In this document: in pieces, positions 12,093 through 25,498 of the stretch
Numbering within the stretch: position 1 is the first letter of the stretch
Layout of the letters: each line of letters begins with the position of its first letter
Notes under the pieces: generated by a model
Databases searched by the model: none
Told to the model about the DNA's origin: nothing
What the model saw: the letters and a program-made list of their open reading frames with translations, nothing else
Program-made: the position numbers and the translations under genes
Origin: Nemopilema nomurai
Taxonomy: Eukaryota > Cnidaria > Scyphozoa > Rhizostomeae > Rhizostomatidae
Length of the DNA stretch: 64,000 bases
Assembly: GCA_003864495.1 (NCBI GenBank)
Contig: ML133498.1
Span: forward strand, 113,200-177,199
Reading direction: 5' to 3'

Positions 12093-13277
12093 ATTAAGGA
12101 AATAAGGCTTGCATGAAATCAAGCGTAAAACAGAAAGTAATCTAGGTTTTTTAGCACCACTATGTAGCTAACATGGAAACAAAGCTAGAATGGATACGAG
12201 GCTAAAACAAAAAGAATGTTAATACGAAAACGGGGCTAAGGTTCTAGCATGGAAACGAGGCTAGAATGAAATAGAGGCTAGGAAGAAAACGAAGCTACCG
12301 ATTATGGCACCAAAACAAGACTAGCATGGAAACGAGTCTAGGACGAATATAAGTCTAAAAAAACGAAACTATGACTTTAAGCACCAAAACGAGGCTAGAC
12401 TGGAAACAAAGCAAGGAAGAAAATAAAGATCAAACGAAAACGATGCTAGGTTTTTTAGCATCAAAACGAGGCTAGCATGGAAACGAGGCTAAAAACAAAG
12501 ATAAAACCAAAATGAGGCTAGAGCTTTAAGCACCAAAACGAGGCTAGCATGGAAACGAGACTAAAAAGAAAACGGAGATTAAACGTAAACGAGTCTAGGG
12601 CTTTTAGCACCAAAACGTAACTAGAACGAAAACGAGGCTATGGCTTTTAGCACCAAAACAAAGATAGAATTGAAACGAAGCTAGGACGAAAAAGAGGCTA
12701 GGGCTCTAGCACCAAAACGAGGCTAGCATGGAAACGAGGGTAGGACGTAAACGAGGTAAGGACGAAAACGAGGCTAGCATGGAAACGAGTCTAGGACGAA
12801 AACGAGGCTAGGGCGTTCAGCACCAAAACAAGGCTAGCATGGAAACGAGGTTAGGACGAAAATGAGGCTAGAGCTTTAAGCATCAAAACAAGGCTAGCAT
12901 GGAAACGAGACTAGGACAAAACGAGGCTACAACGAAAACGAGAGTGGGTTTTAAGCACCAAGTCGAGGCTAGCATGGAAACGAGGCTAGGACAAATACGA
13001 GGTTAAAACGAAAAGGAGGCTGTTTCTTTTAGCACCAAAACGAGGCTAGCATGGAAACAAGGCTAGGACGAAAACGAGGCAAGGACAAAAATGAGGCTAG
13101 CATGGAAACAAGGCTAGGAGGAAAACGAGGCTAGGGCTTTAGAACCAAAACGAGGCTAGCATGGAAACGAGGCTAGGACGAAAACGAGGCTAGGGCGTTC
13201 AGCACCAAAACGAGGCTAGCATGAAAACGAGGTTAGGACAAAACGAGGCTACAACGAAAACGAGGGTGGGTTTTAAG
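12093..13277 (+). repeat. Forward 1,184 bp block (A1)
   Basis: This is the forward-orientation counterpart of the reversed blocks, with almost the same length. It starts ATTAAGGAAATAAGG, where the arms beside reversed blocks have AGCAAGG. It contains CTACCGATTATGGCACC, GACGAATATAAGTC, ACGGAGATTAAACG and GACGTAAACGAGGTAAGG, and ends at GGTGGGTTTTAAG. Confidence 0.9.
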
Positions 13278-15322
13278 TACCAAGTCGAGGCTAGCATGGA
13301 AACGAGGCTAGGACAAATACGAGGTTAAAACGAAAACGAGGCTGTTTCTTTAAACACCAAAACGAAGATAGAATTGAAACGAAGCTAGGACGAAAACGAG
13401 GCTAGGGCTCTAGCACCAAAACGAGGCTAGCATGGAAACGAGGCTAGGACGAAAACGAGGCAAGGACAAAACGGATAGCATGGAAACAACGCTAGAAGGA
13501 AAACGAGGCTAGGGCTTTAGAATAAAAACGAGGCTAGCATGGAAACGAGGCTAGGACAAAAACGAGGTTAAAACGAAAACGAGGCTGTTTCTTTAAACAC
13601 CAAAACGAAGATAGAATTGAAACGAAGCTAGGACGAAAACGAGGCTAGGGCTCTAGCACCAAAACGAGGCTAGCATGGAAACGAGGCTAGGACAAAAACG
13701 AGGCAAGGACGAAAACGAGGCTAGCATTGAAACAAGGCTAAGAGGAAAACGAGGCTAGGGCTTTAGAACCAAAACGAGGCTAGCAAGGAAACGAGGCTAG
13801 GACAAAAACGAGGCTAGAGCCTTTAGCAACTAAACGAAACTAGCATGGAAACGAGGTTAGAACAAAAATGAGGCTAGGGCTTTAAGCATAAAAACGAGGC
13901 TAGCACCAAAACGAGGCTAGCATGGAAACGAGGCTAGGACAAAAATGAGGCTAGGGCTTTAAGCAACTTAACGAGACTAGCATGGAAACGAGGCAAGGAC
14001 GAAATCGAGGCTAAAACGAAATTGAGGCTAGGGCATTTAGCAACAAATTGAGGCTAGCATGGAAACGAGACTATGACAAAAACAGAACAGAAACGAAAAC
14101 GAGGCTGTGTCTTTTAGCACCAAAACGAAGATAGAATTGAAACGAAGCTAGGACGAAAACGAGGCTAGGGCTCTAGCACCAAAACGAGGCTAGTATGGAA
14201 ACGAGGGTAGGACGTAAACGAGGCAAGGACGAAAACGAGGCTAGCATGGAAACGAGGGTAGGACGTAAACGAGGCAAGGATGAAAACGAGGCTAGCATGG
14301 AAACGAGTCTAGGACGAAAACGAGGCTAGGGCGTTCAGCACCAAAACAAGGCTAGCATGGAAACGAGGTTAGGACGAAAATGAGGCTAGAGCTTTAAGCA
14401 TCAAAACAAGGCTAGCATGGAAACGAGACTAGGACAAAACGAGGCTACAACGAAAACGAGAGTGGGTTTTAAGCACCAAGTCGAGGCTAGCATGGAAACG
14501 AGGCTAGGACAAATACGAGGTTAAAACGAAAAGGAGGCTGTTTCTTTTAGCACCAAAACGAGGCTAGCATGGAAACATGGCTAGGACGAAAACGAGGCAA
14601 GGACAAAAACGAGGCTAGCATGGAAACAACGCTAGAAGGAAAACGAGGCTAGGGCTTTAGAATAAAAACGAGGCTAGCATGGAAACGAGGCTAGGACAAA
14701 AACGAGGTTAAAACGAAAACGAGGCTGTTTCTTTAAACACCAAAACGAAGATAGAATTGAAACGAAGCTAGGACGAAACGAGGCTAGGGCTCTAGCACCA
14801 AAACGAGGCTAGCATGAAACGAGGCTAGGACAAAAACGAGGCAAGGACGAAAACGAGCTATGGAAACAAGGCTAAGAGAAAACGAGGCTAGGGCTTTAGA
14901 ACAAAAACGAGGCTAGCATGGAAACGAGGCTAGGACAAAACGAGGCTAGAGCCTTTAGCAACTAAACGAAACTAGCATGGAAACGAGGTTAGAACAAAAA
15001 TGAGGCTAGGGCTTTAAGCATCAAAACGAGGCTAGCACCAAAACGAGGCTAGCATGGAAACGAGGCTAGGAAAAAAATGAGGCTAGGGCTTTTAGCAACT
15101 AAACGAGACTAGCATGGAAACGAGGCAAGGACGAAATCGAGGCTAAATAGAAATTGAGGCTAGGGCTTTTAGCAACAAATTGAGGCTAGCATGGAAACGA
15201 GACTATGACAAATACGAGGTTAAAACGAAAACGAGGCTGTCTCTTTTACACCAAAACGAAGATAGAATTGAAACGAAGCTAGGACGAAAACGAGGCTAGG
15301 GCTCTAGCACCAAAACGAGGCT

Positions 15323-15551
15323 AGCAAGGAAATAAGGCTTGCATGAAATCAAGCGTAAAACAGAAAGTAATCTAGGTTTTTTAGCACCACTATGTAGCTA
15401 ACATGGAAACAAAGCTAGAATGGATACGAGGCTAAAACAAAAAGAATGTTAATACGAAAACGGGGCTAAGGTTCTAGCATGGAACGAGGCTAGAATGAAA
15501 TAGAGGCTAGGAAGAAAACGAAGCTACCGATTATGGCATCAAAACAAGACT
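15323..15551 (+). repeat. Forward arm before reversed block 3
   Basis: Same 230 bp arm as at 2609, beginning AGCAAGG and carrying GCATC at its end. It has CATGGAACGAGG near 15478, a form shared with the arm at the end of A2 (near 38988) and not with the arms at the ends of B1 and B2. It is the reverse complement of 16506-16735. Confidence 0.92.
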
Positions 15552-16735
15552 TAAAACCCACCCTCGTTTTCGTTGTAGCCTCGTTTTGTCCTAACCTCGT
15601 TTTCATGCTAGCCTCGTTTTGGTGCTGAACGCCCTTGCCTCGTTTTCGTCCTAGCCTCGTTTCCATTCTAGCCTCGTTTTGGTTCTAAAGCCCTAGCCTC
15701 GTTTTCCTCCTAGCCTTGTTTCCATGCTAGCCTCGTTTTTGTCCTTGCCTCGTTTTCGTCCTAGCCTTGTTTCCATGCTAGCCTCGTTTTGGTGCTAAAA
15801 GAAACAGCCTCCTTTTCGTTTTAACCTCGTATTTGTCCTAGCCTCGTTTCCATGCTAGCCTCGACTTGGTGCTTAAAACCCACTCTCGTTTTCGTTGTAG
15901 CCTCGTTTTGTCCTAGTCTCGTTTCCATGCTAGCCTTGTTTTGATGCTTAAAGCTCTAGCCTCATTTTCGTCCTAACCTCGTTTCCATGCTAGCCTTGTT
16001 TTGGTGCTGAACGCCCTAGCCTCGTTTTCGTTCTAGACTCGTTTCCATGCTAGCCTCGTTTTCGTCCTTGCCTCGTTTACGTCCTACCCTCGTTTCCATG
16101 CTAGCCTCGTTTTGGTGCTAGAGCCCTAGCCTCGTTTTCGTCCTAGCTTCGTTTCAATTCTATCTTTGTTTTGGTGCTAAAAGCCATAGCCTCGTTTTCG
16201 TTCTAGTTACGTTTTGGTGCTAAAAGCCCTAGACTCGTTTACGTTTAATCTCCGTTTTCTTTTTAGTCTCGTTTCCATGCTAGCCTCGTTTTGGTGCTTA
16301 AAGCTCTAGCCTCATTTTGGTTTTATCTTTGTTTTTAGCCTCGTTTCCATGCTAGCCTCGTTTTGATGCTAAAAAACCTAGCATCGTTTTCGTTTGATCT
16401 TTATTTTCTTCCTTGCTTTGTTTCCAGTCTAGCCTTGTTTTGGTGCTTAAAGTCATAGTTTCGTTTTTTTTAGACTTATTTTCGTCCTAGACTCGTTTCC
16501 ATGCTAGTCTTGTTTTGGTGCCATAATCGGTAGCTTCGTTTTCTTCCTAGCCTCTATTTCATTCTAGCCTCGTTTCCATGCTAGAACCTTAGCCCCGTTT
16601 TCGTATTAACATTCTTTTTGTTTTAGCCTCGTATCCATTCTAGCTTTGTTTCCATGTTAGCTACATAGTGGTGCTAAAAAACCTAGATTACTTTCTGTTT
16701 TACGCTTGATTTCATGCAAGCCTTATTTCCTTGCT
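15552..16735 (-). repeat. Reversed satellite block 3 (1,184 bp)
   Basis: Complete reversed block with the same two junctions as block 2 (GACT/TAAAACCC and CCTTGCT/TAGGAC). Reversed arm at 16506-16735. Near-identical to blocks 2 and 4 over its length by eye. Confidence 0.93.
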
Positions 16736-18912
16736 TAGGACAAAACGAGGCTACAACGAAAACGAGGGTGGGTTTTAAGTACCAAGTCGAGGCTAGCATG
16801 GAAACGAGGCTAGGACAAATACGAGGTTAAAACGAAAACGAGGCTGTTTCTTTAAACACCAAAACGAAGATAGAATTGAAACGAAGCTAGGACGAAAACG
16901 AGGCTAGAGCTCTAGCATCAAACGAGGCTAGCATGGAAACGAGGCTAGGACGAAAACGAGGCAAGGACAAAACGAGGCTAGCATGGAAACAACGAGGCTA
17001 GGGCTTTAGAATAAAAACGAGGCTAGCATGGAAACGAGGCTAGGACAAAAACGAGGTTAAAACGAAAACGAGGCTGTTTCTTTAAACACCAAAACGAAGA
17101 TAGAATTGAAACGAAGCTAGGACGAAAACGAGGCTAGGGCTCTAGCACGAAAACGAGGCTAGCATGGAAACGAGGCTAGGACGAAAACGAGGCAAGGACA
17201 AAACGAGGCTAGCATGGAAACAACGCTAGAAGGAAAACGAGGCTAGGGCTTTAGAACCAAAACGAGGCTAGCATGGAAACGAGGCTAGGACAAATACGAG
17301 GTTAAAACGAAAACGAGGCTGTTTCTTTTAACACCAAAACGAAGATAGAATTGAAACGAAGCTAGGACGAAAACGAGGCTAGGGCTCTAGCACCAAAACG
17401 AGGCTAGCATGGAAACGAGGCTAGCACGAGAACGAGGCAAGGACAAAACGAGGCTAGCATGGAAACATAGCTAGAAGGAAAACGAGGATAGGGCTTTAGA
17501 ATAAAAACGAGGCTAGCATGGAAACGAGGCTAGGACAAAAACGAGGTTAAAACGAAAACGAGGCTGTTTCTTTAAACACCAAAGCGAAGATAGAATTGAA
17601 ACGAAGCTAGGACGAAAACGAGGCTAGGGCTCTAGCACCAAAACGAGGCTAGCATGGAAACGAGGCTAGGACAAAAACGAGGCAAGGACAAAAACGAGGC
17701 TAGCATGGAAACAAGGCTAAGAGGGAAACGAGGCTAGGGCTTTAGAACCAAAACGAGGCTAGCAAGGAAACGAGGCTAGGACAAAAACGAGGCTAGAGCC
17801 TTTAGCAACTAAACGAAACTAGCATGGAAACGAGGTTAGAACAAAAATGAGGCTAGGGCTTTAAGCATCAAAACGAGGCTAGCACCAAAACGAGGCTAGC
17901 ATGGAAACGAGGCTAGGACAAAAACGAGGTTAAAACGAAAAGGAGGCTGTTTCTTTTAGCACCAAAACGAGGCTAGCATGGAAACAAGGCTAGGACGAAA
18001 AACGAGGCAAGGACCAAAACGAGGCTAGCATGGAAACAAGGCTAGGAGGAAAACGAGGCTAGGCTTTAGAACCAAAACGAGGCTAGCATGGAAACGAGGC
18101 TAGGACGAAAACGAGGCTAGGGCGTTCAGCACCAAAACGAGGCTAGCATGAAAACGAGGTTAGGACAAAACGGGGCTACAACGAAAACGAGGGTGGGTTT
18201 TAAGTACCAGTCGAGGCTAGCATGGAAACGAGGCTAGGACAAATACGAGGTTAAAACGAAAACGAGGCTGTTTTCTTTAAACACCAAAACGAAGATAGAA
18301 TTCAAACGAAGCTAGGACGAAAACGAGGCTAGGGCTCTAGCACCAAAACGAGGCTAGCATGGAAACGAGGCTAGGACGAAAACGAGGCAAGGACAAACGA
18401 GGCTAGCATGGAAACAACGCTAGAAGGAAAACGAGGCTAGGCTTTAGAATAAAAACGAGGCTAGCATGGAAACGAGGTTAGGACAAAAACGAGGTTAAAA
18501 CGAAAACGAGGCTGTTTCTTTAAACACCAAAACGAAGATAGAATTGAAACGAAGCTAGGACGAAAACGAGGCTAGGGCTCTAGCACCAAAACGAGGCTAG
18601 CATGGAAACGAGGCTAGGACAAAAACGAGGCAAGGACGAAAACGAGGCTAGCATTGAAACAAGGCTAAGTGGAAAACGAGGCTAGGGCTTTAGAACCAAA
18701 ACGAGGCTAGCAAGGAAACGAGGCTAGGACAAAAACGAGGCTAGAGCCTTTAGCAACTAAACGAAACTAGCATGGAAACGAGGTTAGAACAAAAATGAGG
18801 CTAGGGCTTTAAGCATCAAAACGAGGCTAGCACCAAAACGAGGCTAGCATGGAAACGAGGCTAGGACAAAATTGAGGCTAGGGCTTTTAGCAACTAAACG
18901 AGACTAGCATGG

Positions 18913-19335
18913 AAACCAGGTTAGGACAAAACGAGGCTACAACGAAAACGAGAGTGGGTTTTAAGCACCAAGTCGAGGCTAGCATGGAAACGAGGCTAGG
19001 ACAAATACGAGATTAAAACGAAAAGGAGGCTGTTTCTTTAAACACCAAAACGAAGATAGAATTGAAACGAAGCTAGGACGAAAACGAGGCTAGGGCTCTA
19101 GCACCAAAACGAGGCTAGCATGGAAACCAGGCTAGGACAAAACGAGGCTACAACGAAAACGAGAGTGGGTTTTAAGCACCAAGTCGAGGCTAGCATGGAA
19201 ACGAGGCTAGGACAAATACGAGATTAAACGAAAAGGAGGCTGTTTCTTTTAGCACAAAATCGAGGCTAGCATGGAAACGAGGCTAGGACGAAAACAAGGC
19301 AAGGACAAAAACGAGGCTAGCATGGAAACAAGGCT
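18913..19335 (+). repeat. Short tandem duplication private to B (period ~211 bp)
   Basis: AAACCAGGTTAGG at 18913 and AAACCAGGCTAGG at 19124 are each followed by CTACAACG, CGAGAGTGGGTTTTAAG and CGAGATTAAA. The same pair occurs in B2 at about 42395 and 42603. In A the two phrases lie in separate, distant duplicates (about 5893 and 7652 in A1). This suggests that B arose from an A-like form by loss of the sequence between them, or the reverse. The end given is approximate. Confidence 0.72.
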
Positions 19336-22032
19336 AAGAGGAATACGAGGCTAGGGCTTTAGAACCAAAACGAGGCTAGCATGGAAAGGAGGCAAGGACG
19401 AAAACGAGGCTAGGGCGTTCAGCACCAAAACGAGGCTAGCATGAAAACGAGGTTAGGACAAAAATGAGGCTAGGGCTTTAAGCATCAAAACAAGGCTAGC
19501 ATGGAAACAAGGCTAAGAGGAAAACGAGGCTAGGGGTTTAGAACCAAAACGAGGCTAGCATGGAAACGAGGCTAGGGCGTTCAGCACCAAAACAAGGCTA
19601 TCATGGAAACGAATTTAGGACAAAAATGAGGCTAGGGTTTTTAGCATCAAAAAAAAGCTAGCATGAAAACGAGGTTAGCATGAAAACGAGGTTAGGACAA
19701 AAATGAGGCTAGGGATTAGGCATCAAAACAAGGCTAGCATAAAAACGAGGTTAGGACAAAAATGAGGCTAGAGCTTCAAGCATCAAAACGAGGCTAGCAT
19801 GGAAACGAGGCTAGGACAATACGAGGCTACAACGAAAACGAGGGTGGGTTTTAAGCACCAAGTCAAGGCTAGCATGGAAACAAGGCTAGGACATATACGA
19901 GGTTAAAACGAAAACGAGGCTGTTTCTTTTAGCACCAAAACAAAGATAGAATTGAAACGAAGCTAGGACGAAAACGAGGCTAGGGCTCTAGCACCAAAAC
20001 GAGGCTAGCATGGAAACGAGGCTAGGACGAAAACGAGGCTAGGGCGTTCAGCTCCAAAACGAGGCTAGCATGAAAAACGAGGTTAGGACAAATATGAGGC
20101 TAGGGCTTTAAGCATGAAAACAAGGCTAGCATGGAAACAAGGCTAAGAGGAAAACGAGGCTAGTATGGAAACGAGGCTAGGACGAAAACAAGGCAAGGAC
20201 GACGACGAGGCTAGCATGGAAACAAGGCTAGGATGAAAACGAGGCAAGGACGAAACGACGCTAGCATGGAAACAAGGCTAATAGGAAAACAAGGCTAGGG
20301 GTTCAGCACCAAAACAAGGCTAGCATGAAAAAGAGGCTAGCATGGAAACAAGGCTAGGGCTCTAGCACCAAAATGAGGCTAGGAGGAAAACGGGCTAGAA
20401 CTTTAGAACCAAAACGAGGCTTGCATGGGAGCAAGGCTAGGACGAAAACGAGGCTAAAACGAAATTGAGGCTAGGGCTTCTAGCAACAAGTTGAGGCTAG
20501 CATGGAAACGAGTCTAGGACGAAAACGAGGCTAGGGCGTTCAGCACCAAAACAAGGCTAGCATGGAAACGAGGTTAGGACGAAAATGAGGCTAGGGCGTT
20601 CAGCACCAAAACGAGGCTAGCATGAAAACGAGGTTAGGACAAAACGAGGCTACAACGAAAACGAGGGTGGGTTTTAAGTACCAAGTCGAGGCTAGCATGG
20701 AAACGAGGCTAGGACAAATACGAGGTTAAAACGAAAACGAGGCTGTTTCTTTAAACACCAAAACGAAGATAGAATTGAAACGAAGCTAGGACGAAAACGA
20801 GGCTAGGGCACTAGTTCCAAAACGAGGCTAGCATGGAAACGAGGCTAGGACGAAAACGAGGCAAGGACAAAACGAGGCTAGCATGGAAACAAGGCTAGGA
20901 GGAAAACGAGGCTAGGGCTTTAGAACCAAAACGAGGCTAGCATGGAAACGAGGCTAGGACGAAAACGAGGCTAGGGCGTTCAGCACCAAAACGAGGCTAG
21001 CATGAAAACGAGGTTAGGACAAAACGAGGCTACAACGAAAACGAGGGTGGGTTTTAAGTACCAAGTCGAGGCTAGCATGGAAACGAGGCTAGGACAAATA
21101 CGAGGTTAAAACGAAAACGAGGCTGTTTCTTTAAACACCAAAACGAAGATAGAATTGAAACGAAGCTAGGACGAAAACGAGGCTAGGCTCTAGCACCAAA
21201 ACGAGGCTAGCATGGAAACGAGGCTAGGACGAAAACGAGGCAAGGACAAAACGAGGCTAGCATGGAAACAACGCTAGAAGGAAAACGAGGCTAGGGCTTT
21301 AGAATAAAAACGAGGCTAGCATGGAAACGAGGCTAGGACAAAAACGAGGTTAAAACGAAAACGAGGCTGTTTCTTTAAACACCAAAACGAAGATAGAATT
21401 GAAACGAAGCTAGGACGAAAACGAGGCTAGGGCTCTAGCACCAAAACGAGGCTAGCATGGAAACGAGGCTAGGACAAAAACGAGGCAAGGACGAAAACGA
21501 GGCTAGCATGGAAACAAGGCTAAGAGGAAAACGATGCTAGGGATTTAGAACCAAAACGAGGCTAGCAAGGAAACGAGGCTAGGACAAAAACGAGGCTAGG
21601 GCTCTAGCACCAAAACGAGGGTAGCAAGGAAACGAGGCTAGGACAAAAACGAGGCTAGAGCCTTTAGCAACTAAACGAAACTAGCATGGAAACGAGGTTA
21701 GAACAAAAATGAGGCTAGGGCTTTAAGCATCAAAACGAGGCTAGCACCAAAACGAGGCTAGCATGGAAACGAGGCTAGGAAAAAAATGAGGCTAGGGCTT
21801 TTAGCAACTAAACGAGACTAGCATGGAAACGAGGCAAGGACGAAATCGAGGCTAAATAGAAATTGAGGCTAGGGCTTTTAGCAACAAATTGAGGCTAGCA
21901 TGGAAACGAGACTATGACAAATACGAGGTTAAAACGAAAACGAGGCTGTCTCTTTTAGCACCAAAACGAAGATAGAATTGAAACGAAGCTAGGACGAAAA
22001 CGAGGCTAGGGCTCTAGCACCAAAACGAGGCT

Positions 22033-23217
22033 ATTAAGGAAATAAGGCTTGCATGAAATCAAGCGTAAAACAGAAAGTAATCTAGGTTTTTTAGCACCAC
22101 TATGTAGCTAACATGGAAACAAAGCTAGAATGGATACGAGGCTAAAACAAAAAGAATGTTAATACGAAAACGGGGCTAAGGTTCTAGCATGGAAACGAGG
22201 CTAGAATGAAATAGAGGCTAGGAAGAAAACGAAGCTACCGATTATGGCACCAAAACAAGACTAGCATGGAAACGAGTCTAGGACGAATATAAGTCTAAAA
22301 AAAACGAAACTATGACTTTAAGCACCAAAACGAGGCTAGACTGGAAACAAAGCCAGGAAGAAAATAAAGATCAACGAAAACGATGCTAGGTTTTTTAGCA
22401 TCAAAACGAGGCTAGCATGGAAACGAGGCTAAAAACAAAGATAAAACCAAAATGAGGCTAGAGCTTTAAGCACCAAAACGAGGCTAGCATGGAAACGAGA
22501 CTAAAAAGAAAACGGAGATTAAACGTAAACGAGTCTAGGGCTTTTAGCACCAAAACGTAACTAGAACGAAACGAGGCTATGGCTTTTAGCACCAAAACAA
22601 AGATAGAATTGAAACGAAGCTAGGACGAAAAAGAGGCTAGGGCTCTAGCACCAAAACGAGGCTAGCATGGAAACGAGGGTAGGACGTAAACGAGGTAAGG
22701 ACGAAAACGAGGCTAGCATGGAAACGAGTCTAGGACGAAAACGAGGCTAGGGCGTTCAGCACCAAAACAAGGCTAGCATGGAAACGAGGTTAGGACGAAA
22801 ATGAGGCTAGAGCTTTAAGCATCAAAACAAGGCTAGCATGGAAACGAGACTAGGACAAAACGAGGCTACAACGAAAACGAGAGTGGGTTTTAAGCACCAA
22901 GTCGAGGCTAGCATGGAAACGAGGCTAGGACAAATACGAGGTTAAAACGAAAAGGAGGCTGTTTCTTTTAGCACCAAAACGAGGCTAGCATGGAAACAAG
23001 GCTAGGACGAAAACGAGGCAAGGACAAAAATGAGGCTAGCATGGAAACAAGGCTAGGAGGAAAACGAGGCTAGGGCTTTAGAACAAGGCTCAGAAACGAG
23101 GCCAAAACGAGGCTAGCACGAAAACGAGGCTAGGGCGTTCAGCACCAAAACGAGGCTAGCATGAAAACGAGGTTAGGACAAAACGAGGCTACAACGAAAA
23201 CGAGGGTGGGTTTTAAG
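22033..23217 (+). repeat. Forward 1,184 bp block (B1)
   Basis: Begins ATTAAGGAAATAAGG and ends GGTGGGTTTTAAG, as at 12093. It carries AAAGCCAGGAAG near 22350, where A1 and A2 have AAAGCAAGGAAG; B2 and A3 share the B form. A disordered patch lies at about 23083-23118. Confidence 0.9.
23083..23118 (+). other. Locally scrambled units in the B1 forward block
   Basis: Where the sister blocks read GAACCAAAACGAGGCTAGC then ATGGAAACGAGGC, this copy reads AGAACAAGGCTCAG, AAACGAGGCC, AAAACGAGGCTAGCACG. Overall length is kept (the block is still 1,185 bp) while the order of the units changes. It could be a small conversion or template-switch event, or an assembly patch. Confidence 0.65.
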
Positions 23218-25268
23218 TACCAAGTCGAGGCTAGCATGGAAACGAGGCTAGGACAAATACGAGGTTAAAACGAAAACGAGGCTGTTTCTTTAAACACCAA
23301 AACGAAGATAGAATTGAAACGAAGCTAGGACGAAAACGAGGCTAGGGCTCTAGCACCAAAACGAGGCTAGCATGGAAACGAGGCTAGGACGAAAACGAGG
23401 CAAGGACAAAACGAGGATAGCATGGAAACAACGCTAGAAGGAAAACGAGGCTAGGGCTTTAGAATAAAAACGAGGCTAGCATGGAAACGAGGCTAGGACA
23501 AAAACGAGGTTAAAACGAAAACGAGGCTGTTTCTTTAAACACCAAAACGAAGATAGAATTGAAACGAAGCTAGGACGAAAACGAGGCTAGGGCTCTAGCA
23601 CCAAAACGAGGCTAGCATGGAAACGAGGCTAGGACAAAAACGAGGCAAGGACGAAAACGAGGCTAGCATTGAAACAAGGCTAAGAGGAAAACGAGGCTAG
23701 GGCTTTAGAACCAAAACGAGGCTAGCAAGGAAACGAGGCTAGGACAAAAACGAGGCTAGAGCCTTTAGCAACTAAACGAAACTAGCATGGAAACGAGGTT
23801 AGAACAAAAATGAGGCTAGGGCTTTAAGCATAAAAACGAGGCTAGCACCAAAACGAGGCTAGCATGGAAACGAGGCTAGGACAAAAATGAGGCTAGGGCT
23901 TTAAGCAACTTAACGAGACTAGCATGGAAACGAGGCAAGGACGAAATCGAGGCTAAAACGAAATTGAGGCTAGGGCATTTAGCAACAAATTGAGGCTAGC
24001 ATGGAAACGAGACTATGACAAAAACAGAACAGAAACGAAAACGAGGCTGTGTCTTTTAGCACCAAAACGAAGATAGAATTGAAACGAAGCTAGGACGAAA
24101 ACGAGGCTAGGGCTCTAGCACCAAAACGAGGCTAGTATGGAAACGAGGGTAGGACGTAAACGAGGCAAGGACGAAAACGAGGCTAGCATGGAAACGAGGG
24201 TAGGACGTAAACGAGGCAAGGATGAAAACGAGGCTAGCATGGAAACGAGTCTAGGACGAAAACGAGGCTAGGGCGTTCAGCACCAAAACAAGGCTAGCAT
24301 GGAAACGAGGTTAGGACGAAAATGAGGCTAGAGCTTTAAGCATCAAAACAAGGCTAGCATGGAAACGAGACTAGGACAAAACGAGGCTACAACGAAAACG
24401 AGAGTGGGTTTTAAGCACCAAGTCGAGGCTAGCATGGAAACGAGGCTAGGACAAATACGAGGTTAAAACGAAAAGGAGGCTGTTTCTTTTAGCACCAAAA
24501 CGAGGCTAGCATGGAAACATGGCTAGGACGAAAACGAGGCAAGGACAAAAACGAGGCTAGCATGGAAACAACGCTAGAAGGAAAACGAGGCTAGGGCTTT
24601 AGAATAAAAACGAGGCTAGCATGGAAACGAGGCTAGGACAAAAACGAGGTTAAAACGAAAACGAGGCTGTTTCTTTAAACACCAAAACGAAGATAGAATT
24701 GAAACGAAGCTAGGACGAAAACGAGGCTAGGGCTCTAGCACCAAAACGAGGCTAGCATGGAAACGAGGCTAGGACAAAAACGAGGCAAGGACGAAAACGA
24801 GGCTAGCATGGAAACAAGGCTAAGAGAAAAACGAGGCTAGGGCTTTAGAACAAAAACGAGGCTAGCATGGAAACGAGGCTAGGACAAAACGAGGCTAGAG
24901 CCTTTAGCAACTAAACGAAACTAGCATGGAAACGAGGTTAGAACAAAAATGAGGCTAGGGCTTTAAGCATCAAAACGAGGCTAGCACCAAAACGAGGCTA
25001 GCATGGAAACGAGGCTAGGAAAAAAATGAGGCTAGGGCTTTAGCAACTAAACGAGACTAGCATGGAAACGAGGCAAGGACGAAATCGAGGCTAAATAGAA
25101 ATTGAGGCTAGGGCTTTTAGCAACAAATTGAGGCTAGCATGGAAACGAGACTATGACAAATACGAGGTTAAAACGAAAACGAGGCTGTTCTTTACACCAA
25201 AACGAAGATAGAATTGAAACGAAGCTAGGACGAAAACGAGGCTAGGGCTCTAGCACCAAAACGAGGCT

Positions 25269-25498
25269 AGCAAGGAAATAAGGCTTGCATGAAATCAAGC
25301 GTAAAACAGAAAGTAATCTAGGTTTTTTAGCACCACTATGTAGCTAACATGGAAACAAAGCTAGAATGGATACGAGGCTAAAACAAAAAGAATGTTAATA
25401 CGAAAACGGGGCTAAGGTTCTAGCATGGAGACGAGGCTAGAATGAAATAGAGGCTAGGAAGAAAACGAAGCTACCGATTATGGCATCAAAACAAGACT
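25269..25498 (+). repeat. Forward arm before reversed block 4
   Basis: 230 bp arm, reverse complement of 26453-26682. It carries GCATC near the end and GGAGACGAGG near 25428, the form seen at the ends of B-type intervals. Confidence 0.92.

Larger units (their letters stand above)
2839..15551. repeat. Higher-order interval A1 (12.7 kb)
   Basis: This runs from reversed block 2 to the arm before reversed block 3. It has the same order of landmarks as A2 (25499-39054) at an offset of about 22.7 to 23.5 kb. It is about 844 bp shorter than A2, fully explained by one deletion near 6355. Inside it are a duplicated 1.63 kb segment (4629-6258 and 6389-8018), an extra 1.5 kb insert (10395-11935), and one complete forward 1,184 bp block (12093-13277). 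Confidence 0.88.
15552..25498. repeat. Higher-order interval B1 (9.95 kb)
   Basis: This interval lies between reversed blocks 3 and 4. It follows A through CACGAGAACGAGG (near 17426) and GGATAGGGCTTTAG (near 17484), but it has only one copy of that region, no short forward arm block, and one X-Y-Z segment. Its private feature is a pair of AAACCAGG phrases 211 bp apart (18913 and 19124). It holds one complete forward block (22033-23217). Confidence 0.88.
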
